From assembly GCA_048013815.1 (NCBI GenBank), contig CM106585.1:23746001-23810000 (forward strand): 64,000 bases of DNA, written 5' to 3'. The position numbers and the translations under genes are program-made. This document shows, one piece after another, positions 57,811-64,000 of the stretch (position 1 is its first letter; every line of letters begins with the position of its first letter). The DNA comes from Setoptus koraiensis. Lineage: Eukaryota; Arthropoda. The notes beneath the pieces are model-generated. The model was not told the DNA's origin. It was given only the letters and a program-made list of their open reading frames with translations, and did not search any database.

Positions 57811-59942
57811 GGGGGGGGAGCGATCTCAGATTCAGACGAAACAAGTGAGTGTGTCTGCTCACCTAAGCTTGTGCTATCTGTTTGCCCGAGTGTGCCCGTC
57901 AAGTGAATCAACAACCATCGAACAGCCAATGACCAAAATATCCAAATGCGATCAATCCAACAATCACATCACATTAATAACGTGCGGGCCGGTCCACTCG
58001 TGTCAGTCCGAACACAACAAACAACCAAACTGAAGCACGGCAACGTATGCTGACGAGCGAGCATGTTGCCATGTACCAGCACAGGTGAGCAAGTCAGGTG
58101 AACTGGCACAGGTGAGCAGGTGCCGGCGAGTGTAACGGTACTCAGTCGACAGTCAGTGTACCGTTAGTGGCGGCTGTTCATGATTTACTACCAGTAATAC
58201 AGGCAGTAGTACAGGCACAGTTAGACACTTTTTTGCGCGGCTCAGTGGGTTACGCAACGCTCATTACACTTGCAATCGCACGCTTTGTTTTTTAAACTTT
58301 TGCACGCGTTTGTTGGGCAACAACATTCACACTGTTATTATTATTATCATTATAATTTTTTTCTTCTTTCTTTTTGTTTTATCCACGCACACCCACCCAC
58401 TAACCAGTAAAATTTATAGTTATTAACTGAACGAGCGCAAACACACAATCACTCCTGTCAAGGTGTCAGCTGGCTTGCTCATATTTATACATGGTAACAC
58501 ATTTTAAAGAGCACACATTTTTACTGTTGCGCAATGTTGCCTATTGCTGGACACAATAAGTCTGGCAAGACTGAATTTGACACAAATTTAAAATAGAATT
58601 ATCAATTGTGAGATTCGCATCTGCTGAGTTGTGGCGAGAGGTTAAACTGTTAAAAGTTGTGCCGTATATAACTCTCACACCACAATCTCAGCGCTATATG
58701 GGGCACAACTTTTTTCGCGCCACCTCTCTTTGCCGGACAGAAGTATGAGACAGTGTCATTGCATTGGTGTATCATTAAATAAGTAAAATTAGATCCTACC
58801 GAGCTAGACACAATTTGCTTGACACAAACAACGACAGCTGCTTCTATTTATGTTTTTCCGTCACGATGTGAGGCGGCGCAGCGGGCCAGTTGGGGCCCAG
58901 AGCGGGGGCGATAGATCTATCTAGATGGATGTTTGGCCCACAGCACACACTGTCGGCGTACAACTAAACCAACGTAGTGTCTATATACGAACACACATAC
59001 GCAACCATATACAAATGCATTTATTTTTATACATTTGTATTTGTTTGCTTGTGCCGGCAGCGGCAGCAGAGGACCCAAAAAGGCGCCAAATTGAACATAA
59101 TGATCAATCACTTGTCATGCTTGCGCAATTACTCCCCCAAACAAACTCATTGTTGTTCGTGGGGCCGCCGCTAGGCAGAACGCATTCGCGAGTGCTCATT
59201 CAGATGTTATGATGATCGCCAATTTCGCTTGCATATGCACACACATTTATCCGTTGTCAGTCGTGAGCAAGTTGCAAGGAGCGTCCATTGTGCGCGCTAC
59301 GTGGCAATATTTGCCAAAATCTCGAGCTGGATATTGAATATCCAAGGTGAATAGTTGCGCAAATATCTGTCGGTTGTTGTTATCAATCGAGTGGAAAAAT
59401 ACATGGCCGATTGTTGTGCGTGTGTGTGTGTGTGCAACCACTTGTGCCACTCTGCTAGCTTTTGCACAGATCAGCACACACTCGCAGGAATGAGCGGTAA
59501 TGATGGTCCGATGTTGCTCGCTAAAGCAAACAACAAAACTATGATACCAAGCGCCATGATTGCGCATGAGCTTCTTGGTGTTGTTATTATGTGATATGTG
59601 TGCATACGAGGCGTGCACAGCGAGCGATCAGTGCGCGCCGGCGATATCGGCCCTGGTGGCGCGCGACAGTGTCACGGTGTGACATAGGGTCGCGCGCGAC
59701 TCGCGTCCATTGGTTGGCGCATCGGCCGGCCGGCCATTGAATGCAATGAGACACACGAACAAGATTGAGATGTCGGATAGATGGCGGCCACAGCAAGTGA
59801 GCGATGCCAGCGATTACAGCGCCCGCCGCCAGAGGTTAGGTCACGAGCGGCCCGTGGCAACGAGCGCTATTATGTAATAATAGAAACAAAAAGAAAAGAA
59901 AACTCGATGCCTCTGCCGGCGGTTGTTGTAATTTGTGCGTGC

Positions 59943-59964
59943 GTGTGTGTGTGTGTGTGTGTGC

Positions 59965-59996
<32 letters not shown>
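59943..59996. repeat. (TG)n microsatellite
   Basis: Two TG blocks separated by GCGTGCG. Confidence 0.92.
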
Positions 59997-60000
<4 letters not shown>

Positions 60001-60718
60001 CGGCCAGACAGAGCCGCTGTCAGCAGTAATCGGCGAGACCGCCGAGACTAAATAGCGCCGGCATTATATATGACCATTATATATCATGCACTGGCCGTTA
60101 TGACTGCAAGCTTACGCTGGCCACTATATGGTTACATAATGGCCACACAGCTCACATGTGTGTGCATGGGCATGTGTGCTCGGGCCCCAGTTGAGCATGT
60201 CCGAGATGCAAAGTAGCGAAAAGGGGCCAACTCGACACGTACGCCCGATGATGGCCCGCGATGGGGCCACGGCGCAACCGCACCGCAAGCTCGTGGCAAA
60301 CTCGTGGCAGGCTGGCCTCCGCACACACACACAGTTGCACAGTTAACCATGGCAACTGTGTAGCGGCTGCCAGGGGTCCCGGCGCTTGTCCATGAATGTA
60401 TGCAAAATGAGCGCCAAAACGGCCGTTCAAAATAGTGTGAGCAGTAAATGGTCACACAAGCACAACGAAAGCGACCGGCATGCACCGATTCTGGGGCCAC
60501 TGGGGGAGACCCGCTTGTGGAGAGCTCTCCCTTGTGGGGAGAGTAATGGATTCTCTGTGCACAGGGGCAATTGTCTTTTTTGCGCACGCACAATTTCTTA
60601 TAATTGCCGTAGTCAGTGGTCAGTGACTAACTGTGGTCACACACAGTGGTCAAATGCGTGTGCGTGCGCGCGTGTAACCAGAGCGCGCCACGCACCAAAG
60701 TCAAACTTGGCACACCGA

Positions 60719-60740
60719 GCCGATTACAGCTGTAATCGGC
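60719..60740. repeat. Perfect 22-bp palindrome
   Basis: GCCGATTACAG immediately followed by its exact reverse complement CTGTAATCGGC, with no spacer. Confidence 0.95.
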
Positions 60741-62005
60741 CGGTCGCCATGGTTTCAATTGGCAACAGCTGGCCCGCAAGCTTGCCAAGCAGCATCATCG
60801 ACTGTGTTTAATCTCTGTGACTTATCACTCATAAGTTCGTATGTATCATTATATCATTTGTTTAGCTGCCGCTCACAAGTCAGACACACTTGTCAGCTGA
60901 TCGGCTCATTGTTTGACAGTCAGTCAGCTGACTGGCTGGCTTGACACAACAAAGACAGCTGATTGGTTTGACACAACACGGTCAGCTGACTGACTGTGGC
61001 CGGGCCGGCTGTACTACTTTGCTGCTGTTTACAATTGTGTTAGATCATTGTGAGCAGCCAAAGTCACTTTGATAAGTTAACTCACAGCTGTCCAGTGGCG
61101 TGCAAAATCTAATGTCAGCAACCTTGGTCAAGATGAATGCTGTGTTACGCAATGAGCACTCATTATGCAATTAGTCCAGCAGCAACAACACAGGGTAATG
61201 ACGCGTAATAGATTAACGGACAATAGGAAGAGAGGGGCTCACTATTGACAAATGACCTATCTGTGCAACACTGCACAATATTAGCTATTGTTTATATCAG
61301 TGAGTTGAGCGAGTCAGAGCTTGTGAGATCAGTACTAATGTGCATTCTCTTGCCACTTGCACCAATTAAAACAGCCAACTATTAACTGCAACAACTGGCT
61401 GTAGTGTGGTCTCATTACGCGATGCTGCTGGCAAGCTGTTTAAACCGCAACAACCACAACTGACCTTGGGACAATTGTAAGTGACACAACAAACTGCACA
61501 GTAATTAATACACTATTTATACTATACGCGGCTTCAGCGGCTGGTATGTACCACAAGCTGACCCATCAATTCTGTTCATCTTGCACATTTTCGTGCTTCG
61601 ACAAACACAATTTACCTTGTAATGTTCATATAACGGTATTGTACCGTTATTCTGTCCACTCCTACACACTTACAAGCTGTCAGATAGGCTGCATGGGCCA
61701 TCTTGGCCAATTGAATACTGTCACGCGCTCACCGTTGCCACACTGGCCACTTTTGACACTTGACAATGCCTATAACTTGTTGCTACAGTTCAATTGGTTA
61801 AGATTTTAATTAGAGTTTATTTAATAGACTGGCCACTTGTTGTTGTTGCTATTGTAAGTATCTATGTAATAAATCGCTCACTAGCTACTCCTATCAACCA
61901 ACTATCGCAGTGTCGATAATAACGCGTGCTCCAATCTCCTTTGGTAACTGCATTGGTAAGCAAAGTTCAATGCAAAACAACAAAGCTCACTGACGCCCCC
62001 AACGA

Positions 62006-62053
62006 GTTTCATTACAATTCCCTTCAAACAGTTGAAAGGAATTGTAATGAAAC
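62006..62053. repeat. Hairpin: 16-bp perfect stem plus 5 bp
   Basis: GTTTCATTACAATTCC (62006-62021) pairs with GGAATTGTAATGAAAC (62038-62053). After a C/A mismatch, TTCAA/TTGAA extends the stem, leaving the loop ACAG. Confidence 0.9.
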
Positions 62054-62737
62054 CACTGGCTGGTCAACAATGATGTGTATTGAGTACTAATAATAGTACA
62101 TTATGTACATGTGTCCGTATTCACCCTATTTTTGTTATTGTTGCGACCGTGTTATTGTATGCATTTACTGCCAGTGGTAGCAGTATCACTATGCAATGGT
62201 CAACAACATCTTAATAACAATGGCGCTAACGATTACGTGATTCTACCTATTATAACTACAACTTTCGTTATGCAACAGTAACAACAACATGATAAATCAA
62301 ATTCGTTACTCTCTCTCTCTTTAACCAGATCGCAATGATAACAATCAATAATAGATAGCAAGCAATAGATATTTTCATGCAAATACAATGTCTACTGTAG
62401 CTAATGCCCGTCAGGCATCATTATCGTAGGCGCCATTCAGGGGCGCACATTGGAAAATAATTACACAACTCACAAATGCTCATGGCCGGTAATTGGTGTA
62501 TCTGTTTCGATATCTGGTCACTCGGAGCGCCTAGCTCCGGAAATGGTTGCTATGTATATTGAGGGATAGTGAGCTCTCAGGAGTTGTCACTAAACGATTA
62601 TAATCTACGTGTGTCTCATACACACATCATTAGCTTATTTTTTGTGTTTGTTTTGTTGTTCACATTTGGTGGTGCAAATAATAATAGAACAATGTATTAT
62701 TGATTCTTGTTGTCGTGTTTTTGGTTGGTTTGGTTGG

Positions 62738-62773
62738 TCCAACGAATGTAGCTAGATAGCTACATTCGTTGGA
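62738..62773. repeat. Hairpin: 16-bp perfect stem, 4-nt loop
   Basis: TCCAACGAATGTAGCT (62738-62753), loop AGAT, AGCTACATTCGTTGGA (62758-62773). Confidence 0.92.
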
Positions 62774-63101
62774 TATATGCAAATGCCAATAACAAAGGAA
62801 TACTTGCAATACCTATTAAGATAGCACGATATTTCTCTTTTTGTTGACTGTTATTGTCATTTACTTGCATTCGCGTTTACTAAGTGGACAGAAACTAACA
62901 ATACAATGTAAGCAATAGTTAGCAATAGTTGAACAAACACGCTTCTTGTATTTTGTGGTAAACCAATAATGACAATAATAGTATATACGATAATAAGTCA
63001 GTATATTGCATAGCAAGAGGTCGTATTTGTATTGATTGGGCCTTAATTGAGCTCAAACTTTGCCTGTCACAAGGTAGCAGACAGTTGTGCACATATATAC
63101 A

Positions 63102-63176
63102 CGGTTGGTTACATAATTGCTAGAGCAACTGGACGACTCACCCAACCAAAAGTTGCTCTAAAATGTAATTAAACCG
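63102..63176. other. Imperfect ~75-nt stem-loop, miRNA-precursor-like size
   Basis: Arms CGGTTGGTTACATAATTGCT..AGAGCAACT (63102-63130) and AGTTGCTCT..ATGTAATTAAACCG (63151-63176) pair in three blocks (CGGTT, TACAT, AGAGCAACT), with internal loops and a roughly 20-nt terminal loop. No known miRNA seed was recognised. Confidence 0.35.
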
Positions 63177-63229
63177 TTTCGGTGAGCAACAACTCAATTT
63201 AGATGACGCTTATATGACGAAGAACTCAC

Positions 63230-63316
63230 TTCCATTGCACGATGAACAACATGAGAGAGCCTCGACGAGAATTATAGCAAATTGAATAGTTGGCCCTATG
63301 CTCAAGCAGGATGCGT
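63230..63316 (-). CDS. Candidate upstream exon of GABA-B-R2
   Basis: A minus-strand frame containing CLSIGPTIQFAIILVEALSC then SCNG ends at a strong donor (GGAA|GTGAGT). It leaves one base of a codon, exactly the phase required by the exon at 36389-36513. The joined junction would read SCNGISLKQFFD, comparable with the ECDNAKGLKAFYD region of vertebrate R2. The upstream boundary is uncertain: acceptors ending at 63295/63296 or 63316/63317 are possible, neither with a good pyrimidine tract. The hydrophobic segment resembles a flytrap beta strand only loosely. It could be a chance frame. Confidence 0.3.
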
Positions 63317-64000
63317 CTGTCTTATTGCCAGGTCGGCCAGGCAAAGATTGATGTATCCATAAATTGTAACTGCACGTTCTGCATACTTGTGCTATAATAG
63401 TTGACACGGAATGTCACAAATTTGATAGATGAGGCACTAGGCTAATTTTGATCAGACAGGTACATAGGTGCTCGTTATAAATGTAGGTGAGTCACTAGTG
63501 GTCCATTATTGTTTGCAACGAGCTGCACATAGTCTGTTTTGATGACGTTCTCAAAAACGATGTAAGCTCGCCCGCCCCCACATTGTCTTCTTCATGATGC
63601 AACTAATTCTTTTCAGAGCTCTAGTTGCTTGTATTTTTAGCCAAACGATTTGCTTAATGCAAATGAGTCAGACAGATATGGTAAACTCATTGAAATGCAT
63701 GGATATTCATGAATATTCTTTAAACCTCGTAAATGTACATCAAGACGAATAGATTTAAAGAAAATCAGACGTAAAGGAACTATTGGTTGGTATTGCCAGT
63801 CATATATTCATCGGATCACAGTTGACGGATTTTGATTCGATTCAATTGAGGGGCCCAACATGAAAATCACGTCTTGCTCTAACGTGCAATTGGCCCATGC
63901 CAGTATACCTGCCATTCAAATGTGTGTGGCCTGATTTGAGTGAATTGACTGAGAAATCACTTGATCATGCCAACTATATTGGGACAGTAATCTTATCTTT
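63317..64000. other. Unannotated end of window
   Basis: AT-rich sequence without a supported frame. No further GABA-B-R2 N-terminal exon (signal peptide or first flytrap strands) was recognised before the window ends. Confidence 0.5.

Larger units (their letters stand above)
36514..63229. other. 26.7-kb region without a supported gene; probably a large GABA-B-R2 intron
   Basis: I checked both strands for recognisable protein segments and found none. The many short frames are low complexity or repeat-derived. The stretch is unusually dense in tandem duplications (listed separately), TG tracts at 46547-46588, 57752-57810 and 59943-59996, TTG/CTG tracts at 56481-56562 and 57506-57566, and inverted repeats. 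If the candidate exon at 63230 is real, this is one intron of the receptor gene. Otherwise it is 5' flanking or intergenic DNA. Confidence 0.5.

Noticed and set aside
1..64000. CRISPR arrays, prokaryotic operons, transposase or reverse-transcriptase genes, viral insertions
   Set aside because: No evenly spaced repeat-spacer structure, no ribosome-binding-site organisation and no recognisable transposase, reverse-transcriptase or viral protein in any frame; the window is ordinary eukaryotic chromosomal DNA.

Overview
Eukaryotic nuclear DNA, most likely from an arthropod. The recognisable proteins are animal-type (a nose-resistant-to-fluoxetine acyltransferase, Nup155/Nup154, PCID2, Maelstrom, an HP1-type chromodomain protein, a ZC3H13/Flacc homologue and a GABA-B receptor subunit 2). 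Introns are GT-AG, and (CAA/TTG)n, (TG)n and short minisatellites are abundant. I cannot name the species. A chelicerate (mite-like) or other compact arthropod genome would fit, but that is only an impression.

Layout. 1-6.1 kb: no convincing gene, only microsatellites and AT palindromes. 6.1-6.7 kb (minus): a possible first coding exon of an unrecognised membrane or secreted protein. 7.7-25.2 kb: a compact block of six genes that all appear intronless: NRF-6-like acyltransferase (minus), Nup155 (plus), PCID2 (minus, convergent with Nup155), Maelstrom (minus), a long HP1-like protein (plus) and a Flacc/ZC3H13-like m6A-writer subunit (plus). Four to five of these act in nuclear export, chromatin or RNA biology. 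The two divergent intergenic regions of the block (10.6-12.1 and 18.7-20.6 kb) each carry one copy of the same diverged, about 250-bp, SINE-like repeat.

25.7-36.5 kb (minus): a multi-exon GABA-B receptor subunit 2 gene. I resolved 13 exons to the base with consistent reading phases. The last exon is 3.7 kb and encodes a roughly 1,235-residue low-complexity cytoplasmic tail (poly-Q, poly-N, His and Thr/Ser runs) after the coiled coil. The N-terminal exons are not in the 36.5 kb neighbourhood. One candidate with the right phase and a strong donor lies at about 63.2-63.3 kb, which would make 36.5-63.2 kb a 27-kb intron.

36.5-64 kb: no other gene could be supported. The region is full of short-period tandem arrays (8- to 26-bp units), TG tracts, TTG tracts and several strong inverted repeats, including one 25-bp-stem hairpin, a perfect 22-bp palindrome and a roughly 75-nt miRNA-precursor-like fold. 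Several apparent long reading frames begin at TTG or GTG. For real genes I moved the start to the first supported ATG or to the splice acceptor.
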